NCBI RefSeq assembly: GCF_900120195.1
Contig: NZ_LT635539.1
Span: forward strand, 2,088,677-2,152,676
Origin: Blautia sp. Marseille-P3087
GTDB lineage: Bacteria; Bacillota; Clostridia; Lachnospirales; Lachnospiraceae
Direction: 5' to 3'
Length of the DNA: 64,000 bases
The notes beneath the pieces are model-generated. The model was not told the DNA's origin and did not search any database. It saw only the letters and a program-made list of their open reading frames with translations. Shown here piece by piece: positions 54,564 through 63,801 of this stretch; within the stretch, counting starts at the first letter, position 1, and each line of letters opens with the position of its first letter. Both the position numbers and the translations under genes were made by a program.

Positions 54564-56030
54564 ATGGCTTCAATCAAAAAAAGAAAATCAACATTTTCTG
54601 TTATTTACTGGTATTTAGACAATGCAGGAGAACGTAAACAGAAATGGGATACGTTAGAGACAAAGAAAGAGGCAAAGCAGAGAAAAGCATTTGTTGAGTA
54701 TTATCAAGAAAAATATGGTTATGTGATTGTTCCCTTAGAGGAACAGTTTGCACGCCAGATTGATGAATCGAAAAAAGAACTTGATAGTACCGATGAAGAT
54801 ATTACGCTTTGTGACTTTTTAAAAATATTTGTCAATCTCTATGGTACGTCAAAATGGTCGCCTAGTACATTTAGTAGCAAGGTCGGTACTATCGAAAATT
54901 ACATCAATCCACTTATCGGGGATTGGAAGTTAAATGAGATTACCACAAAGAAATTATCTGCCTACTACAACGATTTATTGAGTGTTCCAGAAGTACCCAG
55001 AGCTAATAGAAAAGCTACTGGACGTTGCGTACAACCTGCCAATATCAAGAAAATACACGACATTATACGCTGTGCATTAAATCAAGCAATCCGTTGGGAA
55101 TATATTGATACCAACAAGCGTAACCCTGCTTCATTAGCAACGCTTCCTAAAGTTCCTAAGGTAAAAAGAAAAGTATGGAGTGTAGATACATTCCGTGAAG
55201 CAATTCAGCAGTCAGACGACGATTTATTAACCATCTGTATGCATTTGGCGTTTTCCTGCTCAATGCGTATTGGAGAAATTACAGGTCTTACATGGGAAGA
55301 TGTGATTATTGATGAACAATCCATTGCAACGAATAACGCAAGGGTAATCATCAACAAAGAGCTTTCCAGAGTAAATGCACAAGCTATGCAGAAATTAAAG
55401 GAAAAAGATATTATCAAGATTTTTCCGACACAAAAGCCACATTGCACAACAAGGCTTGTATTAAAGACACCAAAGACAGAAACAAGTAATCGTACCGTAT
55501 GGTTGCCAAAGACAGTTGCAGAATTGCTGGTGCAATATCAAAAAGACCAAAAGGAATTACAGGAATTTCTAGGAGACGCTTATAACAATTACAACCTTGT
55601 TATAGCTTTGGAAAATGGAAATCCCGTTGAAAGTAGAATTGTGAGAGACAGATTTCAAAAGTTATGCGAACAAAATGGCTATGAACAAGTTGTTTTCCAC
55701 AGTCTGCGTCATTTATCCACAGGATACAAATTGAAAATGACCAACGGCGATGTAAAATCGGTACAAGGCGATACAGGTCATGCAGAAGCAGAAATGGTTA
55801 CAGACGTTTATTCAGAAATCATAGACGAAGATAGACGTTACAATGCTCAAAAGATGGACGAACAATTTTATTCCACTCTAAACCATGATTCAGAAATGCA
55901 ACCACAAAATGAGGAAGTTCAGCCAGAAAACAACGGCTTATCAGACAGTGATATGGAGCTTTTACAGTTTTTAAAATCACTTACGCCGGAGATGAAAGCA
56001 ATGCTTTTGAAACAATCAGCTTCAAAGTAA
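54564..56030 (+). CDS. int: Tyrosine integrase of the ICE
   Basis: The 488-residue tyrosine recombinase has an arm-binding start with basic residues, a core-binding domain (about 80-185) and catalytic residues R235 (SCSMRIGE), H379-x-x-R382 (HSLRHLS), H406 (TGHAEAE) and Y416. It is longer than Tn916 Int (405) because of an insert near 245-310 and a polar tail. It ends about 380 bases from the right ICE boundary and is likely to use the CTTAGGAG core. Confidence 0.95.
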   Translation: MASIKKRKSTFSVIYWYLDNAGERKQKWDTLETKKEAKQRKAFVEYYQEKYGYVIVPLEEQFARQIDESKKELDSTDEDITLCDFLKIFVNLYGTSKWSPSTFSSKVGTIENYINPLIGDWKLNEITTKKLSAYYNDLLSVPEVPRANRKATGRCVQPANIKKIHDIIRCALNQAIRWEYIDTNKRNPASLATLPKVPKVKRKVWSVDTFREAIQQSDDDLLTICMHLAFSCSMRIGEITGLTWEDVIIDEQSIATNNARVIINKELSRVNAQAMQKLKEKDIIKIFPTQKPHCTTRLVLKTPKTETSNRTVWLPKTVAELLVQYQKDQKELQEFLGDAYNNYNLVIALENGNPVESRIVRDRFQKLCEQNGYEQVVFHSLRHLSTGYKLKMTNGDVKSVQGDTGHAEAEMVTDVYSEIIDEDRRYNAQKMDEQFYSTLNHDSEMQPQNEEVQPENNGLSDSDMELLQFLKSLTPEMKAMLLKQSASK

Positions 56031-56040
56031 TTTTTCAAAA

Positions 56041-56100
56041 GTGTTAGCAAATCTTCAAAAATCTGCTGATATTTTTTCAAAATAAAAAAAGTGTTAGCAA
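56041..56100. repeat. Integrase arm-type direct repeats, right end
   Basis: GTGTTAGCAA occurs at 56041-56050 and again at 56091-56100, exactly 50 bases apart. Related copies lie at 32142 and 54232. The spacing and position at both ICE ends fit arm-binding sites of a tyrosine integrase. Confidence 0.65.
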
Positions 56101-56208
56101 ACTCTTCTACTCAAACAGTCATAAAAATATCGAATTACAAATTCTGAAAATCAAAAGAAATTGCAAAATATAAATTGAATATGTTCTTATCCGACAGGTT
56201 ATAAGCCA

Positions 56209-56252
56209 AAAACAAAAGAAGCTGAAAACCTCTATAAATCAAGGCTTTCAGC
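56209..56252 (-). terminator. Terminator of the ICE-borne tRNA-Arg
   Basis: On the minus strand GCTGAAAGCC pairs with the region GGTTTTCAGC, then a T-rich run (TTCTTTTGTTTTT). Confidence 0.65.
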
Positions 56253-56265
56253 GTTGTTTGCTGGC

Positions 56266-56338
56266 GTCCCAGACAGGAATCGAACCTGCGACGTTTCGCT
56301 TAGGAGGCGAACCCTCTATCCTACTGAGGTACTGAGAC
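56266..56338 (-). tRNA. tRNA-Arg(CCT), second isogene, inside or at the right ICE end
   Basis: The fold is complete: acceptor GTCTCAG/CTGGGAC, D arm CCTC/GAGG, anticodon arm TTCGC-CTCCTAA-GCGAA and T arm GCAGG-TTCGATT-CCTGT. The anticodon is CCT. Its sequence differs from the tRNA at 31701. Its anticodon arm contains the core CTTAGGAG at 56299-56306. Confidence 0.93.
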
Positions 56339-56352
56339 GTATTTAATTTTCA

Positions 56353-56406
56353 TGGAGCAATTTTCAAATTTATTTCATAAATCGCTTCCAAAAGGGGATT
56401 GCTCCA
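56353..56406. repeat. Inverted repeat between tRNA and right boundary
   Basis: TGGAGCAAT (56353-56361) and ATTGCTCCA (56398-56406) are perfectly complementary with a 36-base spacer. It ends eight bases before the CTTAGGAG core, so it may be part of the right attachment site. Confidence 0.5.
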
Positions 56407-56413
56407 CCTGACC

Positions 56414-56693
56414 CTTAGGAGGCACTTGTTCTATCCATTAAACTAACAGGACAAATACCGGATTTTTGGCTTAAAATCAAAGTTTTCAGCCATTTCAACG
56501 GTATTGGATTTTATGATTTAAAACTGACTTGCGTCAGCTGAATCAATCTTATATGATGAAATTTTTTGGTATGAAGCTATCGCCTTTTCCAAAAACACAT
56601 GTCCCCTTAATTATGACATCACATAACAGAATCGAACTCAAATTCATTTTTCTGTTATATGCCGAAGCGATAACTCTGGTCACCGCTTAGGAG
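56414..56693. repeat. 280-bp direct repeat, right copy (ICE flank)
   Basis: It is near-identical to 31733-32012 and starts with the 5' half of tRNA-Arg(CCT), whose 3' half is absent here. It ends with the core at 56686-56693 and continues into a diverged tRNA-like 5' half (GCACTTTTTATATCCATTTAAC). This records the integration or a previous tandem duplication. Confidence 0.88.
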
Positions 56694-56819
56694 GCACTTT
56701 TTATATCCATTTAACTAAGGAAACACATATATTATTTAATATGGAGTAACGCATTGCGTCACTCCACATAAAATTGTACTATATCTTTCTTTAAAAAACA
56801 AGACCTTTATTTTTGAAGC

Positions 56820-57689
56820 TCAAAATTGCAACTGTCCCTGAAGCCATATGGTACCTTTGAATCTTCTTCCTACCTGTGGATCTCCCAGAAGATCTTTTCG
56901 GTTAATGCATACATCAAATTGCATATTGTTGCTTTCTATCGTCATCTGGACAAGTTCCTCATCTGTGACAATATTGTTGACAGTATGCACTTCCAAAATT
57001 TCACCCAGTATGCTGTACTGATCACACTGGATTCCATAAGGCATAAAATAGGAATCCACAATCGAAAGAATATCCTCATTCACAATTCTGGTTGAAATCA
57101 TGGAATACGTATCCATTTCTTCCATTGTCAAATTTTCCATTGCCTCTTCATCACCATTTCTGGCAGCTGCAATCATGGAGCTTCTGTTCTTTGCAGATTC
57201 CTGCTCCACCTTGACAGCTTCTTTATCTTTGAGGACTGGAAGAAGGATTTTGCCTTCTCCCGCAAGTCCTGATAAAATCAATGGATAATTGTCAATTTTT
57301 TCTTTTCCACTTTCCTTCATATATTCAGCAGTATTCTGAAGATAAAAAATCAATGTGATTCCGATTCGCAGATCATCACATGCTCCGGAAAAAGCATTTC
57401 TATCTACATGCTTTTCTACGGTAACTGCCTCCTGTGTCGTAACTCCTGTCCCATGAAAGAACGGATAATAATACTCCACATGAAACCGGTCTTCCTCATC
57501 ATACTGACCACAAACAGTGATTCCACAATCGTTTCCATAATTTCTCGAAAATTCAGCAAATGTGCCATCTGGGTAATCCTGAATAACATTTTTTTTATCA
57601 TAATTCTTGATAACATCAAGAATTATTTTTTTCATTTCTTCTCGTTTACTGATCTGAGAAAAACCAATTGCTTTTAAAAAGCTGTGCAA
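56820..57689 (-). CDS. DUF3881-like protein
   Basis: The 289-residue protein begins MHSFLKAIGFSQISKREEM and contains DCGITVCGQYDEEDRFHVEYYYPFF and a C-terminal part with MQFDVCINRKDLLGDPQVGRRFKGTIWLQG. This matches a conserved Lachnospiraceae protein of unknown function annotated DUF3881. It is soluble, with no catalytic motif I recognise. It follows serS by 17 bases and is probably co-transcribed. Confidence 0.8.
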   Translation of the reverse strand: MHSFLKAIGFSQISKREEMKKIILDVIKNYDKKNVIQDYPDGTFAEFSRNYGNDCGITVCGQYDEEDRFHVEYYYPFFHGTGVTTQEAVTVEKHVDRNAFSGACDDLRIGITLIFYLQNTAEYMKESGKEKIDNYPLILSGLAGEGKILLPVLKDKEAVKVEQESAKNRSSMIAAARNGDEEAMENLTMEEMDTYSMISTRIVNEDILSIVDSYFMPYGIQCDQYSILGEILEVHTVNNIVTDEELVQMTIESNNMQFDVCINRKDLLGDPQVGRRFKGTIWLQGQLQF

Positions 57690-57706
57690 AATATACCTCC
57701 GTACCC

Positions 57707-59002
57707 TTATGCCTGGGTCTTTTTCTCAATCTTTTTCATGCCGCCCATGTATGGCTGCAGTGCTTCTGGAATATTTACAGATCCGTCTGCATTCAGGTTG
57801 TTTTCCAAAAATGCGATCAGCATTCTCGGAGGTGCTACTACAGTATTGTTTAAGGTGTGAGCCAGATATTTCTTACCATCTTTGCCATTTACACGGATTC
57901 TCAGACGACGAGCCTGTGCATCACCAAGGTTAGAGCAGCTTCCTACCTCGAAGTATTTCTTCTGACGTGGAGACCATGCTTCTACATCAAGGGATTTTAC
58001 TTTCAGGTCTGCCAGGTCACCAGAGCAGCATTCCAGTGTACGTACCGGAATATCCAGAGAACGAAACAGATCTACAGTATTCTTCCACAGTTTATCAAAC
58101 CACATCGGGCTTTCTTCAGGTTTGCAGACAACGATCATTTCCTGTTTCTCAAACTGATGGATACGGTAAACCCCTCTCTCCTCAAGACCATGTGCACCTT
58201 TTTCTTTACGGAAACATGGGGAATAGCTTGTAAGTGTCTTCGGCAGTTCTTCTTCAGGAACAATCTGATCTATGAATTTACCGATCATAGAATGCTCACT
58301 TGTACCGATCAGGTAAAGGTCTTCACCTTCGATTTTATACATCATGGCATCCATTTCTGCGAAACTCATTACACCTGTTACAACGTTGCTTCTGATCATG
58401 AAAGGCGGTACACAGTAAGTAAATCCTCTGTTTATCATGAAATCTCTTGCGTATGCAATAACTGCAGAATGAAGTCTTGCGATATCTCCCATCAGATAGT
58501 AGAATCCGTTACCTGCAACACGTCTTGCGCTGTCCAGATCAATTCCGTCAAAGTTTTCCATAATTTCTGTATGATATGGAATTTCGTAATCCGGAACAAC
58601 TGGTTCACCAAATTTTTCAATTTCAACATTTTCACTGTCATCTTTACCAATCGGGACAGATGGATCGATAATATTCGGAATAACCATCATATTTTTCAGA
58701 AGTTCTTCTTCTACTTCTTTTTCTCTTGCAGAAAGTTCATCAATACGTGCACCGGATGCTGCAACCTGTTTTTTTACTTCTTCTGCTTCTTCGCGTTTAC
58801 CCTGTCCCATCAATGCACCGATCTGTTTGGAAATTTTGTTTCTTTCAGCTCTGAGTGCTTCTACTTCCTGTTTGATTTCTCTGTTTTCTTTGTCCAGAGC
58901 GATTACTTTATCAACCAGTTCCAGTTTGTTATTCTGGAATTTGTTGCGGATGTTCTGTTTTACGATTTCAGGATTTTCTCTCACAAATTTAATGTCTAAC
59001 AT
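57707..59002 (-). CDS. serS: Seryl-tRNA synthetase
   Basis: The 431-residue class II synthetase has an N-terminal coiled coil (about 25-110, VIALDKENREIKQEVEALRAERNKISK). Motif 2 is seen at FRKEKGAHGLEERGVYRIHQFEK and motif 3 near LNNTVVAPPRMLIAFLENN. It charges tRNA-Ser with serine. The start ATG at 59002 follows AGGAGG. Confidence 0.97.
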   Translation of the reverse strand: MLDIKFVRENPEIVKQNIRNKFQNNKLELVDKVIALDKENREIKQEVEALRAERNKISKQIGALMGQGKREEAEEVKKQVAASGARIDELSAREKEVEEELLKNMMVIPNIIDPSVPIGKDDSENVEIEKFGEPVVPDYEIPYHTEIMENFDGIDLDSARRVAGNGFYYLMGDIARLHSAVIAYARDFMINRGFTYCVPPFMIRSNVVTGVMSFAEMDAMMYKIEGEDLYLIGTSEHSMIGKFIDQIVPEEELPKTLTSYSPCFRKEKGAHGLEERGVYRIHQFEKQEMIVVCKPEESPMWFDKLWKNTVDLFRSLDIPVRTLECCSGDLADLKVKSLDVEAWSPRQKKYFEVGSCSNLGDAQARRLRIRVNGKDGKKYLAHTLNNTVVAPPRMLIAFLENNLNADGSVNIPEALQPYMGGMKKIEKKTQA

Positions 59003-59034
59003 AATTTCTCCTCCTGACAGTTTTTACTGTCTCT

Positions 59035-59574
59035 TTATTTTTCTATATCACTTTCTTCTTCATTGATATTGGCAAGTCCAAAGTTTACTGCCTTACGCAA
59101 AGCCTCTACTTCTTCCTGACTGAGCATTACATAAGATTCACCTTTGACAATTTCCTTTAAATAAAGGAAACAGTTGTCTCGGCTATGTACTGCATTCAGA
59201 ATCAGGCCGGTATTGTCTTTATCCAATAATGCGAGTGCAAAACTAAGTTTACCACCCACATCATCAAACGCATCATATTTTTCTACGCCATATTTGCTGA
59301 AAATGATTTTAAAATGCTGTTCCAGTGCATTGATTGCATGCTCATGGTCTTCTTTTGCTTCATACAATCTGTCTATCTGAGCAAATTTACGTACAAACGT
59401 TTTTTCTAAGGATTGCGCATCGCTTCCTTTCATAAACATTTTGTATTTTCTTTCCAGTCGTGTCAGACGCATGCCATTACTGATCATCAATCCAATTAGA
59501 ATAATTACAATAACCAGTAATACAATAATGATGATTCCAGAGTCAATACCCATACTATCAAAAATTGTACTCAT
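59035..59574 (-). CDS. DUF4446-like membrane-anchored protein
   Basis: The 179-residue protein has one N-terminal helix (13-33) followed by a coiled-coil and a globular part with GGKLSFALALLDKDNTGLILNAVHSRDNCFLYLKEI. It matches the DUF4446 proteins found next to parB in Clostridia. Likely membrane-attached, cytoplasmic side. Function unknown; it is in the parA-parB operon. Confidence 0.87.
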   Translation of the reverse strand: MSTIFDSMGIDSGIIIIVLLVIVIILIGLMISNGMRLTRLERKYKMFMKGSDAQSLEKTFVRKFAQIDRLYEAKEDHEHAINALEQHFKIIFSKYGVEKYDAFDDVGGKLSFALALLDKDNTGLILNAVHSRDNCFLYLKEIVKGESYVMLSQEEVEALRKAVNFGLANINEEESDIEK

Positions 59575-59586
59575 ATCATACTCCTT

Positions 59587-60528
59587 TTAACCAATGGATT
59601 CAAATAAATCAATAATTCTGTCCAAGTCATCTCTGGAATAGTATTCGATTTCTATTTTTCCTTTGTTATTTTTCTTGCGGTGAATGAATACACGTGTTCC
59701 AGTAATTCCTTTCATTCTTTCCTCAAGACTTTCATAAATGGCATCTTCTGCCGGATTTGTGACTTTATCTTTTTTCTTTGACGGTGCAAGAACCGTTTTT
59801 ACCAGTTTTTCAGTTTCACGCACACTGAGTTTTTCATCAAACACTTTCATTGCAGTCGTGTACTGTTTCTCTGAATCATCAATTGCAAGAATTGCTCTTG
59901 CATGTCCGGCTGAAATCATCTCATCAACCATCATCTGCTGTACGCGTGCATCCAGTTTCAAAAGTCTCATAGAATTGGTTACTGCTGTTCTGCTCTTTGA
60001 AACTCTTTCTGCGATTTCATCCTGTTTCATGTGAAACTCATCAATCAGGCGTTTATATGCCATTGCTTCTTCAACCGGATTGAGATCTTCTCTCTGAATG
60101 TTTTCAATAAGAGAGATTTCTACGATTTCCTGGGTGGAAAGTTCTCTTACTACAACCGGAACTTCTTTCAATCCTGCAAGTTTAGCAGCTCTCCAACGTC
60201 TTTCACCGGCAACGATCTCATAATAGTCCTTTTTATCAGACACGAGAAGTGGTTGCAGTACTCCATATTGTTTTATGGAATCAGCTAGTTCTTGAAGTGC
60301 ATCTTCATCAAATTTTTTACGGGGCTGCTCTCTGTTTGGCTCGATCATAGATAGCTTCATCATTCTCGCGCCATTACTGTTTTCCTGCTGACTGGATTTC
60401 TTTGTCTCTGCTGTAGCTGTTTTTGTTTGTTTTACAGTTTTAACTGTTGTTTTTGGCTTGCTCTGTACTGTTTTTTCCGGAAACAATGCATCCAGGCCGC
60501 GTCCAAGTCCTGACTTTTTTCCAGCCAT
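59587..60528 (-). CDS. parB: Chromosome partition protein ParB (Spo0J)
   Basis: The 313-residue protein has the ParB CTPase region with the GERRWRA patch at 108-114, a helix-turn-helix around 155-190 (QDEIAERVSKSRTAVTNSMRLLKL) and a C-terminal dimer domain. It loads on parS and spreads as a CTP-gated clamp. Its start overlaps the parA stop by one base. The parS array begins just upstream of this operon. Confidence 0.95.
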   Translation of the reverse strand: MAGKKSGLGRGLDALFPEKTVQSKPKTTVKTVKQTKTATAETKKSSQQENSNGARMMKLSMIEPNREQPRKKFDEDALQELADSIKQYGVLQPLLVSDKKDYYEIVAGERRWRAAKLAGLKEVPVVVRELSTQEIVEISLIENIQREDLNPVEEAMAYKRLIDEFHMKQDEIAERVSKSRTAVTNSMRLLKLDARVQQMMVDEMISAGHARAILAIDDSEKQYTTAMKVFDEKLSVRETEKLVKTVLAPSKKKDKVTNPAEDAIYESLEERMKGITGTRVFIHRKKNNKGKIEIEYYSRDDLDRIIDLFESIG

Positions 60529-61295
60529 TATTTATCCTCCCTGTTTATTACTTCTTCTGCAAGAAGGCGGTATGCCTCTGCTCCTGCGGATTTTGTGTCG
60601 TATAAGGTTATAGGCTGTCCGTAACTCGGAGCCTCTGCGAGTCTGACATTTCTAGGAATAATCGTTTTGTAAATATTCTGCTGAAGATTATCCTTAACAT
60701 TTTCTACGACCTGCAGGGAAAGATTTGTTCTTGCATCATACATGGTAAAGACTACGCCTTCCATAACAAGTTTTTTGTTCAGACGATCTTTAACGAGATC
60801 AATTGTATGTATCAGCTGTGACAGTCCTTCCAATGCGTAATATTCGCACTGAATTGGTACTAATACGGAGTTTGCAGCCGTTAATGCATTGATAGTAAGC
60901 ATGTTTAATGATGGTGGACAGTCGATAATGATATAGTCGTATTTTCTGCGAACCTTATCTATAATTTTTTTTAGGATATATTCTTTTTCATCTACACCAA
61001 TAAGTTCAATTTCTGCTCCAGATAAGTTTACGTTGGATGGAATCAGATCTACGTTTTCAACTACGTCTTTTACAATAGTATCTTTTGTCTCTGCTTCTCC
61101 TAAAAGTAATTCGTATAATGTATTTTCTACATTATTTTTATCTACTCCTAATCCACTTGTAGTGTTTCCCTGTGGATCCATGTCGATTGTAAGTACTTTT
61201 TTTTCTTTTTCAGCAAGGCATGCAGAAAGATTGATTGCCGTGGTGGATTTTCCAACACCGCCTTTCTGATTTGCTACTGCTATTACTCTTCCCAA
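60528..61295 (-). CDS. parA: Chromosome partition ATPase ParA (Soj)
   Basis: The 255-residue protein has deviant Walker A at 11-19 (KGGVGKSTT), MDPQGNTTSGLG and the switch IIDCPPSLNMLT. Sequence is distinct from the two plasmid-type ParA proteins in this window. It works with ParB on origin segregation and may regulate DnaA as Soj does in Bacillus. It is 92 bases from the first parS. Confidence 0.95.
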   Translation of the reverse strand: MGRVIAVANQKGGVGKSTTAINLSACLAEKEKKVLTIDMDPQGNTTSGLGVDKNNVENTLYELLLGEAETKDTIVKDVVENVDLIPSNVNLSGAEIELIGVDEKEYILKKIIDKVRRKYDYIIIDCPPSLNMLTINALTAANSVLVPIQCEYYALEGLSQLIHTIDLVKDRLNKKLVMEGVVFTMYDARTNLSLQVVENVKDNLQQNIYKTIIPRNVRLAEAPSYGQPITLYDTKSAGAEAYRLLAEEVINREDK

Positions 61296-61387
61296 GTTTC
61301 ACCCTCCCTTCGGGATGTCAGCTGCGTATTTATTTGCATAGCGCATTGATATTATTATAGCACTTTTAATATTATTGTTCCACAAAA

Positions 61388-61403
61388 TGTTTCACGTGAA
61401 ACA
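61388..61403. promoter_or_regulatory. parS site 1 (perfect)
   Basis: TGTTTCACGTGAAACA, the exact parS palindrome, lies upstream of parA. It is the nearest site to the operon. Confidence 0.95.
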
Positions 61404-61469
61404 TTAAATTTCGAGAAATTTTTTGAAAATTTATTATTTATATTTGACAAGGTGTTGGGGAATGTAGTT

Positions 61470-61725
61470 TTATTTCAGCTTACATGTTATATTTCACGCA
61501 ATTGAATAAGATATGGCGTGCAACAACGGCTTCGTCGTTCGGTAGTTCTATGAGATAACCTGTCTGTTAAATGCATACGTAGAAAATCACAAACTCGCTG
61601 ACGCTCAAACAGTATGATTTCCTACGCATAACACAGCCAGGACATCTCTAAGAGCTTCTCGAACTCCTGCAGAGGTTGTCGTACACCATATCTTTTCATT
61701 GCTGATATATAAATATGTAGTGAAA
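61470..61725. repeat. Repeat unit A, copy 1
   Basis: This is a 256-bp unit, with copies at 62210, 62768 and 63499. It contains an inverted repeat, seen best in copy 2 as a 14-bp perfect stem at 62318-62331 and 62353-62366 (CGTAGGAAATCACA). No coding capacity is supported. Confidence 0.9.
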
Positions 61726-61779
61726 TAGAGCAACTGTGAACTGCGGGCTGTGGTAGTTAAGCGTATATCTGCTTAATTA

Positions 61780-61795
61780 TTTTTCACATGAAACA
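61780..61795. promoter_or_regulatory. parS-like site 2 (two mismatches)
   Basis: TTTTTCACATGAAACA differs from parS at two positions. It follows repeat A copy 1, in the same relative place as site 5 after copy 3. Confidence 0.6.
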
Positions 61796-61954
61796 TTGTA
61801 GAAAATCGACAGGATCTTATTGAGAAAGAATGGATATGGAAGCCTTGAAGAAATTTTCATAAATTCTACGCTAATTATCATATTTCTTACGTACATTACT
61901 GATATATAAATATATAATAAAATAAAGCAATAATGGGCTTTATCAGTTCAGTTA

Positions 61955-62209
61955 TGTTTCACGTGAAACATTGCTAAAATACAGTAGCCTCTATAACAGG
62001 ACAGATGCAGGAACCTTGGCCAAATTTCGTTACGAGCTTTGCGCTAGCTGCCGTCACCGAGCGCTCTGTCTGAGCGTAGCGAGTTTGCGCGAATGGCGGC
62101 TTATCAGCGCGCGAAGTGAGTAGAAATTGGGGCTTGTTCCTGCATCCGTCCTGTGTATAGAGGCTGCGTGAGTTTGCATTGTGTTTCGGCTGATATATGA
62201 TTGAAATTG
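61955..62209. repeat. Repeat unit B, copy 1, with parS site 3
   Basis: The unit begins with a perfect parS at 61955-61970. It then holds a long inverted repeat: 61986-62028 pairs with 62123-62165 with few mismatches, enclosing a 94-base interior that is itself rich in GCGC palindromes. Apparent small reading frames here are side effects of the repeat. Confidence 0.92.
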
Positions 62210-62465
62210 TTATTTCAGATTACATGTTATATTTTACGCAATTGAATAAGATATGGCGTGCAACAACGGCTTCGTCGTTCGGTAGTTCTATGAGATAACC
62301 TGTCTGTTAAATACATACGTAGGAAATCACAAACTCGCTGACGCTCAAACAGTGTGATTTCCTACGCATAACACAGCCAGGACATCTCTAAGAACTTCTC
62401 GAACTCCTGCAGAGGTTGTCGTACACCATATCTTTTCATTGCTGATATATAAATATGTAGTGAAA
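62210..62465. repeat. Repeat unit A, copy 2
   Basis: Nearly identical to copy 4 at 63499, exactly 1289 bases away. Contains the 14-bp stem described for copy 1. Confidence 0.9.
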
Positions 62466-62512
62466 GGGAGCGGCGATGAACAGCGATTATTTAGAATATA
62501 TCTACCGAATGA

Positions 62513-62767
62513 TGTTTCACGTGAAACATTGCTAAAATACAGCAGCCTCTATAACGGGACGGATGCAGGAACCTGGGTCAAATTTCGTTACGAGCTTTGC
62601 GTTAGCTGCCGTCACCGAGCGTTCTGTCTGAGCGTAGCGAGTTTGCGCGAATGGCGGCTTATCAGCGCGCGAAGTGAGTAGAAATTGGGGCTTGTTCCTG
62701 CAGCTGTCCTGTTTATAGAGGCTGCGTGAGTTTGCATTGTGTTTCGGCTGATATATGATTGAAATTG
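62513..62767. repeat. Repeat unit B, copy 2, with parS site 4
   Basis: Starts with a perfect parS at 62513-62528 and has the same long inverted repeat (62544-62586 with 62681-62723). It is identical or almost so to copy 4 at 63802. Confidence 0.92.
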
Positions 62768-63023
62768 TTATTTCAGATTACATGTTATATTTTACGCAAT
62801 TGAATAAAATATGGTGTGTGGCAACGGCTTCGTCGTTCGGTAGTTCTATGAGATAACCTGTCTGTTAAATGCATGCGTAGGAAATCACAAACTCGCTGAC
62901 GCTCAAACAGTGTGATTTCCTACGCATAACACAGTCAGGACATCTCTAAGAACTTCTCGAACTCCTGCAGAGGTTGTCGTACACCATATCTTTTCATTGC
63001 TGATATATAAATATGTAGTGAAA
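62768..63023. repeat. Repeat unit A, copy 3
   Basis: Diverges slightly from copies 2 and 4 (for example GTGTGTGG for GCGTGCAA near the start). It is followed by the parS-like site 5, as copy 1 is by site 2. Confidence 0.9.
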
Positions 63024-63070
63024 TGGAGCGGCAATGGACTGCGATAATTTAGAATATATCTACCGAATGA

Positions 63071-63086
63071 TATTTCACGTGAAACA
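63071..63086. promoter_or_regulatory. parS-like site 5 (one mismatch)
   Basis: TATTTCACGTGAAACA has one difference from the consensus and is probably functional. Confidence 0.8.
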
Positions 63087-63243
63087 TTGTAAAAAGGCAC
63101 AACACAATCTATAGTAAGGTGAATACTGAGTATGTAAGCTTATTTATTATGAACTTTATGCCAATTATCACGTTTTCTATTTTCATTATTGGCAAATATA
63201 AGGCAGCAACAAGACGTATACTTGTAGTTTGTCAGTTCAGTTA

Positions 63244-63498
63244 TGTTTCACGTGAAACATTGCTAAAATACAGCAACCTCTATAACGGGACGGATACAGG
63301 AACCTTGGCCAAATTTCGTTACGAGCTTTGTGCTAGCTGCCGTCACCGAGCGCTCTGTCTGAGCGTAGCGAGTTTGCGCGAATGGCGGCTTATCAGCGCG
63401 CGAAGTGAGTAGAAATTGGGGCTTGTTCCTGCATCCGTCCTGTGTATAGAGGCTGCGTGAGTTTGCATTGTGTTTCGGCTGATATATGATTGAAATTG
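63244..63498. repeat. Repeat unit B, copy 3, with parS site 6
   Basis: Starts with a perfect parS at 63244-63259, exactly 1289 bases from copy 1. The long inverted repeat is kept. Confidence 0.92.
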
Positions 63499-63754
63499 TT
63501 ATTTCAGATTACATGTTATATTTTACGCAATTGAATAAGATATGGCGTGCAACAACGGCTTCGTCGTTCGGTAGTTCTATGAGATAACCTGTCTGTTAAA
63601 TACATACGTAGGAAATCACAAACTCGCTGACGCTCAAACAGTGTGATTTCCTACGCATAACACAGCCAGGACATCTCTAAGAACTTCTCGAACTCCTGCA
63701 GAGGTTGTCGTACACCATATCTTTTCATTGCTGATATATAAATATGTAGTGAAA
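63499..63754. repeat. Repeat unit A, copy 4
   Basis: Exactly 1289 bases after copy 2 and almost identical to it. Confidence 0.9.
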
Positions 63755-63801
63755 GGGAGCGGCGATGAACAGCGATTATTTAGAATATATCTACCGAATG
63801 A

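Larger units (their letters stand above)
32005..56421 (+). mobile_element. Tn916/Tn5801-like integrative conjugative element
   Basis: The element is delimited by the shared core CTTAGGAG at 32005-32012 and 56414-56421. It holds a full conjugation set in Tn916 order: DUF961 pair, coupling ATPase, oriT, relaxase, TcpD, ArdA, TcpE, VirB4, VirB6-like, NlpC/P60, TcpC, regulators, Xis and Int. No tet(M) is present. The right boundary is less certain because another core lies in a tRNA-Arg at 56299 and a further one at 56686. Confidence 0.85.

Noticed and set aside
56620..56730. Additional tRNA gene near the right repeat end
   Set aside because: Recognisable 5' half and T-loop-like pieces are present, but no acceptor or T-stem pairing closes, so it is at best a pseudo-tRNA.
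57857..58999. 380-residue open frame opposite serS
   Set aside because: It is the antisense frame of a highly conserved gene, with phenylalanine- and cysteine-rich composition and no ribosome site.
62439..62681. 80-residue reading frame repeated exactly at 63728-63970, with related frames nearby
   Set aside because: It runs through parS (the NDVSRETL part) and the long inverted repeat, has no convincing ribosome site, and its conservation follows from the DNA repeat.
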